Shown: positions 1 through 12,275, numbered from the stretch's first letter. The stretch: DNA of 64,000 bases from Sphingomonas sp. Leaf17 (GCF_001421505.1 NZ_LMKL01000006.1:310001-374000); one strand, 5' to 3'. The notes: generated from the sequence alone by a model not told the origin. Translations and numbers: made by a program.

Positions 1-1493
1 GCCCCCGGCATCAGCCGCCGCGCAAGGTCGTGGCCGGTCGCCGGCGCCGCGATCCTCGCGCTCCAGCCAAGGATCCCGCCGCCCGGGGCGAGGCGCGCCG
101 CCATCCGCGCCCTGGCAGGCGGGCGGAACCGGTCGTGGAGCGATGCCTCGCCCCGGCTCCACACGACGCTGACCGGGCGTTTCAGCTTCACCGCCAGCAC
201 CGCCGCCTGTTCGGCCGCGTCGTTTTCCAGACCGGCCCCGAACGACCCGCCGGCCTGCATGACATGGACGACGACCTGCCCTTCCGCGATGCCGGCCGCG
301 CGCGCGGCGGCGGCGCGGGCCTGTACCGGGGCCAGCGTCGGCAGCCAGAGTTCCAGCCGCCCCTCGCGGTACTGCGCGACCGCCGCCGGTGTCTCGATGG
401 CGGCATGGACGCCAAGGCCGACGGTATATTCGGCGGTGACGATCGTGGCCTGGCGGAACACCGTCGCCAGGTCGCCGGCCTGCGCCATGCGGATGCCGGG
501 CGCGTCGAGTGCCGCGTCCAGCGCGCGGGCGATCGACGCATCGTCGATCACGACCCCGCGCGTGGCGAACCGGGGGGCCAGCGCGTCCAGCCCGCGCTGC
601 GCCGCCCAGCTCGTGACGCCGGCGGCGGCGACCCAGCGATCGGTTTCGACCACGCTCACCATGCCCGCCACCCGGTCGGCGGCGGCCCGGTCGACCGCCA
701 CCAGCCGGCTGTCGCCGATCGGCCCGGCGCGCACCGCGACATGGATCATGTCGGCCAGGCGGATGTCGGCGGTGAAATTGGCCGACCCGTCGACCTTCGA
801 CGGCGCGTCGAGCCGGGGCACCGGCCGCCCCGTCAGCGCGCCCGCACCCTGGGTACCCAGCGGCAACGGGTCGGGCAGCGTGCCGCCCGCCGCCGCGTCC
901 GCGATCTCGCCGAAGCGGATCCGCCGGTTGCCGTTCACGACGAAGCCGGCAGCGACGGTGCAGGCGGTCCAGTCCACGTCCCGCCCCTCTTCGGCCCAGC
1001 GCGCGGCGGCGGCCTTGCACAGCAGCGCGCGCGCGCCTGCCCCCGCACGCCTGCACCCATCCTCGAACATCCTGACCGAGCTGGACGCCGCCGTCAGCAT
1101 CGTCGCGGTCCGCGTCGCATGGGTGGCGCGCACCCCGTCCGGCATCCGGTCGAACGCGCCCTCGAACAGGTCATCCAGTCCCAGCGGATTGGCGTAGAGC
1201 GGGCTGAGCGGCGCGGGTTCCACCCCGACCGTGCGCCAGTCGGCCCCCAGTTCGTCGGCGACGACCTGCGCCAGCACGGTCCAGATGCCCTGGCCATGTT
1301 CGGTCTGCGGCACCGCGACGGTGACGTGCCCGTCATGGCCGATCTTCAGCCACGCGCCATAACCGGTCTCACCCGGGTTCAGCGTCACGCTCGGCGCATA
1401 GTCGCGCGGCCACAGCCCCCAGGCGACGACCAGCCCGAGTCCCGCCCCGCCGCCGATCAGCAGCCTGCGCCTGTCGATCCATCCATCCGCCAT
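1..1493 (-). CDS. Xanthine dehydrogenase family molybdopterin-binding subunit (IorB-like), C-terminus beyond window
   Basis: The frame opens at an ATG at 1493 and stays open to the left edge, so only the first ~497 residues are present. The N-terminus has a twin-arginine-type signal (DRRRLLIGGGAGLGL), which suggests export as a folded cofactor-loaded protein. The body reads like the beta subunit of isoquinoline 1-oxidoreductase or membrane aldehyde dehydrogenases: VAVPQTEHGQGIW near residue 55 and HVMQAGGSFGAGLENDAAEQ further on match the molybdopterin-contacting segments of the family. Such subunits oxidise N-heterocycles or aldehydes together with a small 2Fe-2S subunit, which would lie outside the window if present. 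The substrate cannot be told from sequence. Confidence 0.88.
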   Translation of the reverse strand, partial: MADGWIDRRRLLIGGGAGLGLVVAWGLWPRDYAPSVTLNPGETGYGAWLKIGHDGHVTVAVPQTEHGQGIWTVLAQVVADELGADWRTVGVEPAPLSPLYANPLGLDDLFEGAFDRMPDGVRATHATRTATMLTAASSSVRMFEDGCRRAGAGARALLCKAAAARWAEEGRDVDWTACTVAAGFVVNGNRRIRFGEIADAAAGGTLPDPLPLGTQGAGALTGRPVPRLDAPSKVDGSANFTADIRLADMIHVAVRAGPIGDSRLVAVDRAAADRVAGMVSVVETDRWVAAAGVTSWAAQRGLDALAPRFATRGVVIDDASIARALDAALDAPGIRMAQAGDLATVFRQATIVTAEYTVGLGVHAAIETPAAVAQYREGRLELWLPTLAPVQARAAAARAAGIAEGQVVVHVMQAGGSFGAGLENDAAEQAAVLAVKLKRPVSVVWSRGEASLHDRFRPPARARMAARLAPGGGILGWSARIAAPATGHDLARRLMPG

Positions 1494-1547
1494 GACGACC
1501 CGCCTAAGCGCCAAACCGCGTTACGGCAACGCCCCCAAAACCGGGGT

Positions 1548-1922
1548 CTAGGCCGGGACCGGACCCCGCCGGTCGGCAAGCCAGGCCTTCGCCTCGTCCA
1601 GCGTCATGAACACACGCAGCCGGGGATGCACCAGCGTCCGTTCCGCCTGCAACTTGTTCAGGTGGCTGCCGACCACCACCGCGGCGTGGCCGGGCGTCAG
1701 GGCCATGCCGCCGCGCATGATGAGCGCCAGCCCGTCGGCGACGTCGTTGGCCTGCACCGGAAAACCGCGCGAATCGACCAGCACGTCGAACGGCCGACCG
1801 GCGGCATGGGCGTCGCGCGCGCGTCCGCCAAGGGTGGCGGCCAGCACGGGCACTTCGTCCGGCGTCAGGAACCCGTCGATCGTGATCGTCAGCAAACCCG
1901 CCGTCTCGTCGATATCGACCAT
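1548..1922 (-). CDS. STAS/SpoIIAA-like domain protein
   Basis: A 124-residue soluble protein. The pattern MVDIDETAGLLTITIDGFL, a central FDVLVDSRGF strand, HAAVVVGS and a C-terminal FMTLDEAKAWLAD helix fits the SpoIIAA-like/STAS-related fold seen in many small alphaproteobacterial proteins. No catalytic residues are recognisable. A TTG lies directly before the ATG, but the ATG has a GGGACGA stretch upstream and is preferred. It is transcribed in the same direction as the diguanylate cyclase upstream of it (36-base gap), so the two may share a transcript. A regulatory or lipid-binding role is only a guess. Confidence 0.6.
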   Translation of the reverse strand: MVDIDETAGLLTITIDGFLTPDEVPVLAATLGGRARDAHAAGRPFDVLVDSRGFPVQANDVADGLALIMRGGMALTPGHAAVVVGSHLNKLQAERTLVHPRLRVFMTLDEAKAWLADRRGPVPA

Positions 1923-1961
1923 CAAATCGTCCCGTGATCCGTCATGACATGACCGCCGGCA

Positions 1962-3797
1962 TCAGGCGGCGAGCCGCGACTGGTTCCGCCCATTGTGCTT
2001 GGCGGCGTACAGCGCGGTGTCGGCGCGGTGGAGCAGCAGGTCGGCGGTATCCTCGGGCGTGAACAGCGCGATGCCGATGCTGGTGGTGACGCGCGGTGCG
2101 CCCGGTCCGCCGCCACCGGCCTGAATCGCGGTCCGCACACGTTCGGCCACGGCCATCGCCGCTTCCGGCGTCGCGCGGGGCAGCAGCAGCACGAACTCCT
2201 CGCCGCCGAAGCGGCCGACCGCATCCGTCGCGCGCAACGCGGCTTCGGTCGCGCGTGCCACCCGGCACAGCACCTGATCGCCGACCGCATGGCCGAACGT
2301 GTCGTTGATGCTCTTGAAATGGTCGATGTCGAAGATCGCGACCGACAGGGCGCTGCCGTCCCCGCGCGCGACCTCCATCGCCCGGTCGATCAGGTGCAGG
2401 ATCTTGCGCCGGTTGGCCAGACCGGTCAGCTGGTCGGTTTCCGCCATGATCGTCGCCGCGCTCGCCACCCGCTCGGCGGTTTCGCGCGCGTCGGTCAGCA
2501 CCCGTTCGACCTCCATCTGCGCGCTGACGTCCTGGATCAGGCCGAACAGGCCGATCGCCGAATCCTCCGACGAATAATCCCGCTCGCCGCGCGATACGAC
2601 GAAACAGACCGACCCGTCGGGCCGCACGATCCGCGCCTTGAACTCGAACGGCAGTCCATCGGCCAGCGCCTGTTCGACGATCCGGCCGACCCGGGCCTGA
2701 TCGTCGGGGTGATAGGCGTTGACCGCCTCCTCGAACGCCGGGGGATTGCCCAGTGGCAGACCGTGGATGCGAAACACCTCGGGCGACCAGAAGATCTCGC
2801 GGCGCACCGTATCGACGCGCCAGTGGCCGATCTGCGCGGCCCGTTCGGCCAGCGACAGCAGCCGCAGCTTTTCCGCCAGCTCGACCTGCAACCGGTTGCG
2901 CCCGGCCAGCAGCGCGGCGGTCGGCAGGGCGGAGGCGAACAGGGTCAGCAGGTAGAATTGCAGGAACAGGACCTGCATGTCGCGCCCACCCGCCACCAGG
3001 GTCGGCGGCCCCTGACCGAACGCCAGCGCGACCGATCCGACGACCGCGACGACCAGTATGCCCGCGACCGCGCCGATGGTGCCCAGCCGGAACACCGCCG
3101 CCCCGATCGCCATCATCGGCAGGAACAGGATGGGCAGCGCCGATTGCAGGAACGTGGCCGCCGCGACTCCGGCGACCAGCGCCAGCATCAGCATCGCCTC
3201 CACCGGGCGGATGGTGCCCAGCGTCCGCTTGCGCGCGCGCCACATCTCCGCCGACAGCAGGACCATCGGCGCGACCAGCAACATGCCCAGCAGGACCGTC
3301 GTCAGCCACGACAGGAAAAACCGCACCGACGCGCCGTGCGTGGTGATCGCGACGACCACCGTGGCCAGCACCGCGCTGACGATCGCGCCGGCCGCCGCCG
3401 ACCGGCCGAAGGCGATGACGCCCGCCGGGTTGACGAACGACACGCGCGGGCCGCCGGGCCGGCGCAGCAGCGCCATGGCCGTCCACGCCTCGGCCAGATT
3501 GGCGACCGTGAAGCCGACCGCATTCGCCACACCGTTGCCGGCGAACAGGTTCGCCGCCAGGCTGGCCACGCCGGCGGCTACCATGCAACCGGCCATGGCG
3601 CGACGGCGCACCAGCAGCAGTACCGCGAACAGGAAACCGCTTGGCGGCCACATCGTGGCGACACCGTCCGCCCCCCGGGTCAGGTAGAGCGAGACCATCG
3701 CGGTCGCAAAATAGGACAGGCCAAGCACGACGGACCAGATCAGCCCGGTAAAGGATGCTTCGGACGCGTCATGGGCACGGTCGGGATCGGAGGCCAT
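1962..3797 (-). CDS. Diguanylate cyclase with MASE1 sensor and PAS domain
   Basis: A 611-residue membrane protein. Residues ~15-310 form about eight to ten hydrophobic segments of the MASE1 type, including the family-typical [18 protein letters not shown] domain follows at ~315-425 ([20 protein letters not shown]). The GGDEF domain occupies ~445-605 with an intact GGEEF active site at 531-535. An RATD motif nine to six residues before GGEEF is a canonical inhibitory site, so the enzyme should be product-inhibited by cyclic di-GMP. It makes c-di-GMP from two GTP in response to an unknown membrane or PAS signal. Starts at ATG 3797 and is divergent from acnA. Confidence 0.93.
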   Translation of the reverse strand: MASDPDRAHDASEASFTGLIWSVVLGLSYFATAMVSLYLTRGADGVATMWPPSGFLFAVLLLVRRRAMAGCMVAAGVASLAANLFAGNGVANAVGFTVANLAEAWTAMALLRRPGGPRVSFVNPAGVIAFGRSAAAGAIVSAVLATVVVAITTHGASVRFFLSWLTTVLLGMLLVAPMVLLSAEMWRARKRTLGTIRPVEAMLMLALVAGVAAATFLQSALPILFLPMMAIGAAVFRLGTIGAVAGILVVAVVGSVALAFGQGPPTLVAGGRDMQVLFLQFYLLTLFASALPTAALLAGRNRLQVELAEKLRLLSLAERAAQIGHWRVDTVRREIFWSPEVFRIHGLPLGNPPAFEEAVNAYHPDDQARVGRIVEQALADGLPFEFKARIVRPDGSVCFVVSRGERDYSSEDSAIGLFGLIQDVSAQMEVERVLTDARETAERVASAATIMAETDQLTGLANRRKILHLIDRAMEVARGDGSALSVAIFDIDHFKSINDTFGHAVGDQVLCRVARATEAALRATDAVGRFGGEEFVLLLPRATPEAAMAVAERVRTAIQAGGGGPGAPRVTTSIGIALFTPEDTADLLLHRADTALYAAKHNGRNQSRLAA

Positions 3798-4067
3798 GGT
3801 TACCGTATAGGGAAATTCGGGTTAACGCGGTACTACCACCGCACCCGATCCGCGCGGCCGATGCGCCAGCGGACCGGCATGGCGCGGCGGCGACCCGTGG
3901 TTTTGCGATGGGTCGAGGGCCGCGCGCCCCCTTCCCCCGTCCGCGCACGCTTGCTAAGGCCCGCGGGACGCCACGACTTTCAGATCCCGAAACGCGCCCG
4001 CGCAGGCCATTCGCGCCTGCCTTCCCCCCGCGCCTTTTCGGGATATTCGCTCAAGGGAAGGACCCAT

Positions 4068-6737
<2,670 letters not shown>

Positions 6738-6768
6738 TCCGCCAGCGCGCGCGTCCTGAACGAAAAAG

Positions 6769-6794
6769 CGGGGCAGTCCGAATGGGACGCCCCG
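6769..6794. terminator. Hairpin after acnA
   Basis: A stem of CGGGGC with GCCCCG, extended after one bulged A by GTCC pairing with GGAC, with loop GAATG. On the minus strand it is followed by CTTTTTC; on the plus strand it is preceded by five A and has no T run. It most likely ends acnA transcription, and reads better as an intrinsic terminator on the opposite strand. Confidence 0.55.
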
Positions 6795-7003
6795 TAGTTC
6801 AGGGAGGGCCGCGACGGGGGGATGTGCGGCCTGTCGCGGATCATGGATGCGCGATGTTACAGGACCGTGTCAGGCTCCGGTCGCGCTGTCCGGGCACCCC
6901 GACGACGCCGTTCATCCTGCTTTGACACGACACCCGGAACATAACGCGCCATTTGCCGGCCGTTACGGCTAGGATCGCGGAATCAAGGTCGGGGAGAGAG
7001 TGT

Positions 7004-7615
7004 GTGAAAAAGCCGCAGACGGTGGCGAAGCTGACCGAGCTTGGCCGGGTCCAGCTGTCCGATACGTTTTTCCTGCGCGATTTTCTCTATTCGGACATTG
7101 CCGCGATCCACGGCCTGTCGAACATTCCCGACGATCCGGATCTGGCCATCGCCGCCGGTACGCGACTGTGCCAGGATCTGCTGGAACCGTTGCAGGATGC
7201 GTTCGGGCGACTCGCGATCCGATCCGCCTATCGCTCGGCCGAGGTGAACGCACTGGGTGCTGCCAAGGGCTATAACTGCGCGTCGAACGAGCGCAACGCG
7301 GCGGCGCATATCTGGGACATGCGCGATTTCGCCGGGCACATGGGCGCGACCGCCTGCATCGTCGTGCCACGCTTCGCCAACCGCTTCACGGGGCCACAGG
7401 ACTGGAAGAAGCTGGCGTGGTGGATCCACGATCATCTGCCCTATGCGACGATGGAATTCTTTCCCGTCCGTTTCGCGTTCAACCTGTCGTGGCACGAAAA
7501 GCCGTCGCGCATGGTCTACAGCCACATCCCCGAATCGCGCGGCTATCTGACCAAACCGGGCATGGACAATCACGGCGGCGACCACCGCGCGGAATGGGCG
7601 GATATCGTCGGCTGA
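7004..7615 (+). CDS. Hypothetical protein, possible M15-like peptidase relative
   Basis: About 203 residues starting at GTG 7004, which has GGGGAGAG upstream; a TTG at 6953 in the same frame has no ribosome site. The central stretch LAIRSAYRSAEVNALG followed by a conserved-looking AAHIWDM resembles the substrate-binding part of M15 (D,D-carboxypeptidase/Hedgehog-type) proteins, where SAYRS precedes a zinc-binding SxHxxGxAxD. The full zinc motif is not evident here, so the relation is weak. Aromatic- and histidine-rich C-terminus (AWWIHDHLPYATMEFFPVRFAF). No signal peptide. It converges on the next gene with only 10 bases between stops. I do not recognise a definite function. Confidence 0.55.
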   Translation: MKKPQTVAKLTELGRVQLSDTFFLRDFLYSDIAAIHGLSNIPDDPDLAIAAGTRLCQDLLEPLQDAFGRLAIRSAYRSAEVNALGAAKGYNCASNERNAAAHIWDMRDFAGHMGATACIVVPRFANRFTGPQDWKKLAWWIHDHLPYATMEFFPVRFAFNLSWHEKPSRMVYSHIPESRGYLTKPGMDNHGGDHRAEWADIVG

Positions 7616-7625
7616 TCGCGCGTCG

Positions 7626-8198
7626 TCAGTCGAACGCGGCCCCGGCCAGCATCGCGACGATCAGGATGACCAGCATCGGGATGGTGAGTCGCCGCTTGCG
7701 CACGAACAGCAGCGCGACGAGAATCGGCAGGGTCAGTGCCTCAAGCAGCAGCGCCACGGTACCCGGTTCGGGCGCGACCGCCGTACCCGGCGCGGCGCTG
7801 CCTTCCAGAATACCGAACGAAATCTGCATGATGAAGCTGATCGCCAGCATGCCGCCGGCAACCACGCGAACGTGCCGCGCATAATGATCGTCAAGGTCGG
7901 GGCAGTCGACGATATCATCGGGGAACACCAGGCCGGCAATCAGGTAATAGCAGCCGACCAGTACAACGGCGACGAACAGCGTCAGCTGGTTCACCGGAAT
8001 GATCGCCCGGTTCTGATAGGCATCCATCCAGAAGGTGGTCAGATCAAGCAGCACGACCACGCCCAGAAGCGGCACCTGCCAGCCGATCCGCGTCCGCCCC
8101 CGATGCCGCAACAGGCGGGAAAAGCCGCCCAGCACCTCGGTGATCGCCATGCCCAGCACCAGGCCGTACAGACCGAACGCCATGTCGAACAGGCTCAT
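7626..8198 (-). CDS. Hypothetical integral membrane protein
   Basis: A 190-residue protein with five or six predicted membrane segments: near residues 5-25, 42-60, 68-92, 110-132, 145-165 and 170-188. A short acidic cytoplasmic or periplasmic loop DDIVDCPDLDDHYARH lies between the third and fourth. No recognised domain. The start is ATG 8198. It is isolated: convergent with the 7004 gene on its 3' side, and the next gene upstream on the same strand has its own terminator in between. Confidence 0.6.
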   Translation of the reverse strand: MSLFDMAFGLYGLVLGMAITEVLGGFSRLLRHRGRTRIGWQVPLLGVVVLLDLTTFWMDAYQNRAIIPVNQLTLFVAVVLVGCYYLIAGLVFPDDIVDCPDLDDHYARHVRVVAGGMLAISFIMQISFGILEGSAAPGTAVAPEPGTVALLLEALTLPILVALLFVRKRRLTIPMLVILIVAMLAGAAFD

Positions 8199-8274
8199 CG
8201 CTTCCCCCGGACTACCCCAAGGCTTCGGCCCTTAGCGATGGTCGATGGCGGGAGATATCAAAAAGGGGCCGACA

Positions 8275-8316
8275 TGAAAAAGGGGCCGGCACCTCCAACA
8301 GGAAGGCACCGACCCC
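8275..8316 (-). terminator. Rho-independent terminator of the glycine-zipper gene
   Basis: On the minus strand GGGGTCGGTGCC (8316-8305) pairs, with two G-T wobbles and one mismatch, with GGTGCCGGCCCC (8293-8282), followed directly by TTTTT. It lies 38 bases after the stop of the minus-strand gene at 8354. A second GGCCCC-TTTTT follows immediately, giving two tandem T runs. Confidence 0.65.
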
Positions 8317-8353
8317 ACCCCCGATACGCTACGCGGGGGATACTACTGCCGGC

Positions 8354-8737
8354 TTACCGCCGGCAGTAACCGGGTGAATCGGAGCGGTCGATCGCACGGC
8401 CCGCAAGGGCACCCGCACCACCGCCAAGAATCGTGCCGAGCAGGCGGTCGCCACGCCCGGCAACCGTGTTGCCAAGCAGGCCGCCGGCGATCGCGCCGAT
8501 GACGGTGCCGCCCGTGCCGTTGTCGCAACGTTGGCGCGACCGGTCATAGCGGTTCCGCGCATAGCCGCGACGGTCGCTGTAGACGCGCCGATCATCATAG
8601 CGCCGGTCGTCGCGGTCATAGCGATCGTACCGGTCGTTCTGATAATAGCCACGCTGGGCCATCGCGGGGGCGACGGGAACCAGGGCGGTGGCGCTCATGG
8701 CCATGGCGACGGCGGCGAATGACAGCTTCTTGAACAC
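8354..8737 (-). CDS. Secreted glycine-zipper 2TM-type protein
   Basis: 127 residues from a GTG at 8737 with GGGAG about ten bases upstream; the frame runs further upstream but without homology. Residues 1-27 form a signal peptide ending APAMA-QRG. Next comes a strongly charged low-complexity stretch of Arg, Asp and Tyr (NDRYDRYDRDDRRYDDRR), then a glycine zipper (GTVIGAIAGGLLGNTVAG and LGTILGGGAGALAGRAID), the pattern of the 2TM/RcnB-like envelope family. Probably periplasmic or outer-membrane associated; role unknown. Single gene with its own terminator. Confidence 0.75.
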   Translation of the reverse strand: MFKKLSFAAVAMAMSATALVPVAPAMAQRGYYQNDRYDRYDRDDRRYDDRRVYSDRRGYARNRYDRSRQRCDNGTGGTVIGAIAGGLLGNTVAGRGDRLLGTILGGGAGALAGRAIDRSDSPGYCRR

Positions 8738-8872
8738 GACGCATACTCCCTTTCGAACTCTGTTTCGTCGGCGGTGGCCGGGGCCGTTAGGTCCAGGAGG
8801 CTCGCCGTCGATGCAGCCTGTATGGCGCAGGCGCATTGACCCGATACTGAATGCACTCGTTATCCGCTGTTC

Positions 8873-9943
8873 ATGCTTCCCGTGACGTCGATCGCCTCTA
8901 TGACGCGGGCCATGCGGATATTGCCCATTCGGATTTTACCTCTTCGGATAGTCGTCGTCGTCCTGCTCGTGCTGACCCTGGTCCCCGGCTGGTCCGGTGA
9001 GGAACGGCTGGCGCTGCTCGGCACGCGGCCGTCGATGACCGCGACGCGGGTGGTGCTGGACCGGCGCGATCCGGCCCGGACGCGCGTCGGCGGCCTGACC
9101 TTTCAGGGTGGCGTGATACTGGGCAGTCGCGATTCCGGATTCGGCGGATTTTCCGCCCTGAACGTCACCGGCGACCGCTTCACCCTGCTCAGCGACGGCG
9201 GCAACATCGTCCAGTTTCACATGGGGGCGGACTGGCAACCGCATGGCCTTGCCTTTGCCAATCTGCCCGCCGGCCCCGGCCTGGGCTGGGAAAAGCGCGA
9301 CCGCGACAGCGAATCAATGACGGTCGATCCCGCCACCGGCCGGATCTGGGTCGGGTTCGAGGGGTATAACGCGATCTGGCGCTACGCCGCGGGCTTTGCG
9401 CGGGCCGAACGACTGGCGGTGTCGAACGCGATGGCGCGATGGCCCGACAATGGCGGTCCCGAATCACTGGTCCGCCTGCGCGACGGCCGATTTGTGACGA
9501 TCAGCGAGGAAGCGCACGTTTCGCGAAAATGGTGGCGGGGCAGCGACCGCGACCGGCTGCGCACGCGCGAGGGACTGGTGTTCGCCGGCGACCCGACGCG
9601 CGATCCGCAGATCGCCTTCCGGTTCGCCTATGTCGCGACCGGGCGATTCGATCCGGCCGACATGACCGAACTGCCGAACGGCGACCTGCTGGTGCTCGAC
9701 CGCGCTTTTGCGCTGCCGTTTCGCTGGTCGAACACACTGTCGATCGTCCGGCGGCAGGATATCCGCCCGAACGGCGTCGCGCGCGGCCGCCGCATCGCGA
9801 CGATCGCGGCACCGCTGATCAACGACAATTTCGAGGGCGTCTCGGTGACGCAGGAACGGGGCGCGACGATGATCTGGATCGTGTCCGACGACAACCAGCT
9901 CGTCCTGCAACGCACATTGCTGCTCAAGTTCAGGCTCGACTAA
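8873..9943 (+). CDS. Esterase-like activity of phytase family protein
   Basis: A 356-residue exported protein. Residues 18-40 are a hydrophobic signal or anchor (RIVVVVLLVLTLVPGW) with several possible upstream start codons (8873, 8900, 8912). The rest matches the phytase-like esterase domain: GGFSALNVTGDRFTLLSDGG, SESMTVDPATGRIWVGFE, NGGPESLVRLRDGRFVTISE, DMTELPNGDLLVLDR and a C-terminal NDNFEGVSVTQE. These acidic and glutamate motifs are the metal and phosphate ligands of the beta-propeller family. The natural substrate is unknown; phosphoester hydrolysis outside the cytoplasm is the usual inference. Stands alone, facing rpmB. Confidence 0.82.
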   Translation: MLPVTSIASMTRAMRILPIRILPLRIVVVVLLVLTLVPGWSGEERLALLGTRPSMTATRVVLDRRDPARTRVGGLTFQGGVILGSRDSGFGGFSALNVTGDRFTLLSDGGNIVQFHMGADWQPHGLAFANLPAGPGLGWEKRDRDSESMTVDPATGRIWVGFEGYNAIWRYAAGFARAERLAVSNAMARWPDNGGPESLVRLRDGRFVTISEEAHVSRKWWRGSDRDRLRTREGLVFAGDPTRDPQIAFRFAYVATGRFDPADMTELPNGDLLVLDRAFALPFRWSNTLSIVRRQDIRPNGVARGRRIATIAAPLINDNFEGVSVTQERGATMIWIVSDDNQLVLQRTLLLKFRLD

Positions 9944-9993
9944 CCCTGAAACGGCCATACGCAGCGCAAGGGGCGATCGCACGCGGACACGCG

Positions 9994-10029
9994 AAAACCC
10001 GCCTTCCCATCATGGAAGGCGGGCTTTCG
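9994..10029. terminator. Bidirectional terminator between phytase-like gene and rpmB
   Basis: CCCGCCTTCC (9998-10007) pairs perfectly with GGAAGGCGGG (10014-10023), loop CATCAT. It is preceded by AAAA and followed by CTTTC, so it can end transcription from both convergent genes; the T run is better on the minus strand, for rpmB. Confidence 0.8.
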
Positions 10030-10053
10030 TGCCGTCAATAGACGCAAAGCCGA

Positions 10054-10344
10054 TCAGGCGGCGACGCTGATCTTCTTCACAATGTCACGCTTCAGGCGGC
10101 GCGCGCGCAGCGACAGCTTGTCCTCGCTGGTCTTCACCAGCCAGTTGTCCAGACCACCGTTGTGCTCGACAGAGCGCAGGCCGGCGGTCGAAACGCGCAG
10201 GCGCACCGAACGCTCAAGCGACTCGGACATCAGCGTGACGTTCTGCAGGTTCGGCAGAAAGGTACGCTTGGTCTTGTTGTTGGCGTGGGAGACGTTGTTA
10301 CCCACCTGACGGCCCTTGCCGGTCAGCTCGCAGATGCGCGACAT
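10054..10344 (-). CDS. rpmB: 50S ribosomal protein L28
   Basis: 96 residues. [20 protein letters not shown] and the HNGGLDNWL segment are diagnostic of bacterial L28, a small protein of the large ribosomal subunit. The alphaproteobacterial form is longer than that of E. coli (about 78 residues), as here. Start at ATG 10344. Transcribed alone on the minus strand with a strong hairpin after its stop. Confidence 0.97.
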   Translation of the reverse strand: MSRICELTGKGRQVGNNVSHANNKTKRTFLPNLQNVTLMSESLERSVRLRVSTAGLRSVEHNGGLDNWLVKTSEDKLSLRARRLKRDIVKKISVAA

Positions 10345-10528
10345 TGTTCTTACCTTGTGTTTCGGGATTGCCCGGAAAGGCCGCGCGGATAGCCGACACC
10401 ACGCGCGGCGTCAACCGATTCACCCGAACAGCCTATCAAACGCGAACGGTTCCGCGCGTCCATGCAACCCATGTCTGTACGCCTGCGTTGTTACGCCATC
10501 GGACCGATTCGGTAAAAGGGGAATCTTC

Positions 10529-10738
10529 ATGCGCACGTTTCTGGTACTCATCGGCATCGTCCTGCTCGCCGGCGTCGCCGCCATGCAGTTCGGTATCATC
10601 AACATCGACCAGACCCGGGCCGGCGTCGTTCAGGCCCCGAAGTTCGAGGCCAACGTGGCCAAGGTCCAGCTTGGCACCGAACAAAAGACCGTCGCCGTTC
10701 CGACCCTGTCGGTGGAAAAGCCCGGCAATACCCAGTAA
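10529..10738 (+). CDS. Small single-pass membrane protein, hypothetical
   Basis: 69 residues with one N-terminal hydrophobic helix (residues 3-22, FLVLIGIVLLAGVAAMQFGI) followed by a short polar tail rich in Lys, Gln and Val. Good AAAAGGGG ribosome site before ATG 10529. The tail (VQLGTEQKTVAVPTLSVE) probably faces the periplasm. No recognised family. 53 bases before tadA on the same strand, so possibly co-transcribed. Confidence 0.65.
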   Translation: MRTFLVLIGIVLLAGVAAMQFGIINIDQTRAGVVQAPKFEANVAKVQLGTEQKTVAVPTLSVEKPGNTQ

Positions 10739-10791
10739 CTGTCTGACCGACCGGTTTTGACTGGTCGACGGGCGACGGGCAGGGGGTGACG

Positions 10792-11244
10792 ATGTTTCCC
10801 CTGCCTGATCCAATGCGTATTGCCCTGAACGCCGCCGCAGAGGCCGCCGGGAATGGCGAAGTGCCGGTCGGCGCGGTCATCGTGCGGGCCGGCCGTATCG
10901 TCGCTGTGGCGGCCAATGCGCCGCGCCTGTTGTCCGATCCCACCGCCCATGCCGAAATCCGCGCAATTCGCGAGGCCGCACGGCTGCTGGGCCGGGACCG
11001 GCTAGAGGACTGTGACCTGTGGGTAACGCTGGAACCGTGCGCGATGTGTGCGGGTGCCATCGCTCACGCCCGGATCGCACGGCTCTATTACGGCGCGGCG
11101 GACATCAAGGGTGGCGCGGTGGAACACGGACCCCGATTTTTCGGCCAGCCGACCTGCCACCATCGGCCTGAAATTTACGCGGGCATCGGCGAAACCGAGG
11201 CAGCGGATTTGTTGCGGACTTTCTTTGCCGCACGGCGACCGTGA
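10792..11244 (+). CDS. tadA: tRNA-specific adenosine deaminase
   Basis: 150 residues of the cytidine/deoxycytidylate deaminase fold. The zinc site is intact: His53 and the proton-shuttling Glu55 in TAHAEIRAI, and Cys83 and Cys86 in EPCAMCAGA. It converts A34 to inosine in the tRNA-Arg anticodon; the family also includes guanine deaminases, but YYGAADIKGGAVEHGPRFF is typical of TadA. ATG 10792 is chosen over a GTG six bases earlier because the run of five G is then at proper distance. Ends convergent with the OmpA-family gene. Confidence 0.9.
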   Translation: MFPLPDPMRIALNAAAEAAGNGEVPVGAVIVRAGRIVAVAANAPRLLSDPTAHAEIRAIREAARLLGRDRLEDCDLWVTLEPCAMCAGAIAHARIARLYYGAADIKGGAVEHGPRFFGQPTCHHRPEIYAGIGETEAADLLRTFFAARRP

Positions 11245-11367
11245 CCAAAGCGCAATGAGGATGCGTTAAGCGTTAATCCCCACCATTACACGCTCTGCTT
11301 CCCCGTCTTTGCGGAAGAACAGGCACCGGCATCGATCACATTTCATCCAATCGCATCCCCGGTCCAG

Positions 11368-11398
11368 CCGTCATCCCGGGTTCGAGCCGGGATGACGG
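11368..11398. repeat. REP-like palindrome (GTCATCCCGG type)
   Basis: CCGTCATCCCGG (11368-11379) and its exact complement CCGGGATGACGG (11387-11398) enclose a 7-base loop. It lies between the convergent tadA and OmpA-family genes. The core GTCATCCCG recurs at 41878-41911, so this is a dispersed repeat that may also end transcription. Confidence 0.8.
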
Positions 11399-11458
11399 AG
11401 GAGACGGCAGGGTTTGGCATCAACGGCGGTGAATATCGCCTTCCCTGCCGGATCGTCT

Positions 11459-12136
11459 TCAGCGCAGGTCGGTCTGCGCGATCGGGACGATCTTGATCTC
11501 GACACGGCGATTTGCGGCGCGACCGGCATCGGTATCGTTCGGCGCGATCGGCTGGGTTTCGCCGTAACCGCGCGTGCCGATGCGCGCGGTCTGCACGCCA
11601 CGACCCGCCAGATAATCCGCAACCGACGTCGCGCGACGCTCCGACAGGGTCTGGTTGTACGCGTCGCTGCCGGTCGAATCGGTGTGGCCGTACACGTCGA
11701 TATAGGTCTGGTTGTACTGGGCCAGCGTGTCGGCGACCTGATCCAGCGTCCGCTGGAACTGCGGCGCGACGTTGGCGCTGTCATAGGCGAAGGTGATGCC
11801 CGACGGGATGTTCAGCACCAGGTCGTCGCCCTGGCGAATCACCTGCACGTCGGTGCCGGCGGTGCGGGCGCGCAGGTCGCGCTCCTGCTTGTCCATGTAC
11901 GCGCCGATGCCGGCCCCTGCGAGGCCGCCGATGCCCGCACCCAGGATCTTTTCGGTCCGGTCGCGCCGGCCGCCGACCAGATCGCCCAGCAGATAGCCGC
12001 CCAGCACGCCGCCGATCCCGCCGATCGCGGCCTTGGACAGGCGACGCTCGCCAGTGACGGGGTCGGTGGTGCAGGCGCTGGTGGTGACGAGCGCGGCCAG
12101 GGCGGCGGTCAGCATCAGGCGGGTGGACGTCTTCAT
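11459..12136 (-). CDS. OmpA-family lipoprotein with glycine zipper
   Basis: 225 residues. A lipoprotein signal ends in TSAC-TT, so Cys22 should be acylated. Residues 35-80 hold a glycine zipper (IGGIGGVLGGYLLGDLVGG, GAGIGGLAGAGIGAYMD). Residues ~105-220 are an OmpA/MotB peptidoglycan-binding domain: ITFAYDSANVAPQF, VYGHTDSTGSDAYNQTLSERRA and GYGETQPIAPN, with the Asp and Arg that bind diaminopimelate. YiaD is the nearest named relative. It likely tethers the outer membrane to peptidoglycan. A weak EcfG-like element with an 18-base spacer sits upstream (near 12195-12220), not a confident call. Confidence 0.9.
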   Translation of the reverse strand: MKTSTRLMLTAALAALVTTSACTTDPVTGERRLSKAAIGGIGGVLGGYLLGDLVGGRRDRTEKILGAGIGGLAGAGIGAYMDKQERDLRARTAGTDVQVIRQGDDLVLNIPSGITFAYDSANVAPQFQRTLDQVADTLAQYNQTYIDVYGHTDSTGSDAYNQTLSERRATSVADYLAGRGVQTARIGTRGYGETQPIAPNDTDAGRAANRRVEIKIVPIAQTDLR

Positions 12137-12275
12137 CGGTTGGAACTCCCCTTTTTAGGTCGAAACTGGCCGGATAACACGGTGCGGCGGGTCATTGTTC
12201 CACCTGCGCACTGAATACCCGCTGACAGAACGGTTGTCGTTGCGGCGAAATGACGGCAAAGGATGCTGCAAGCCA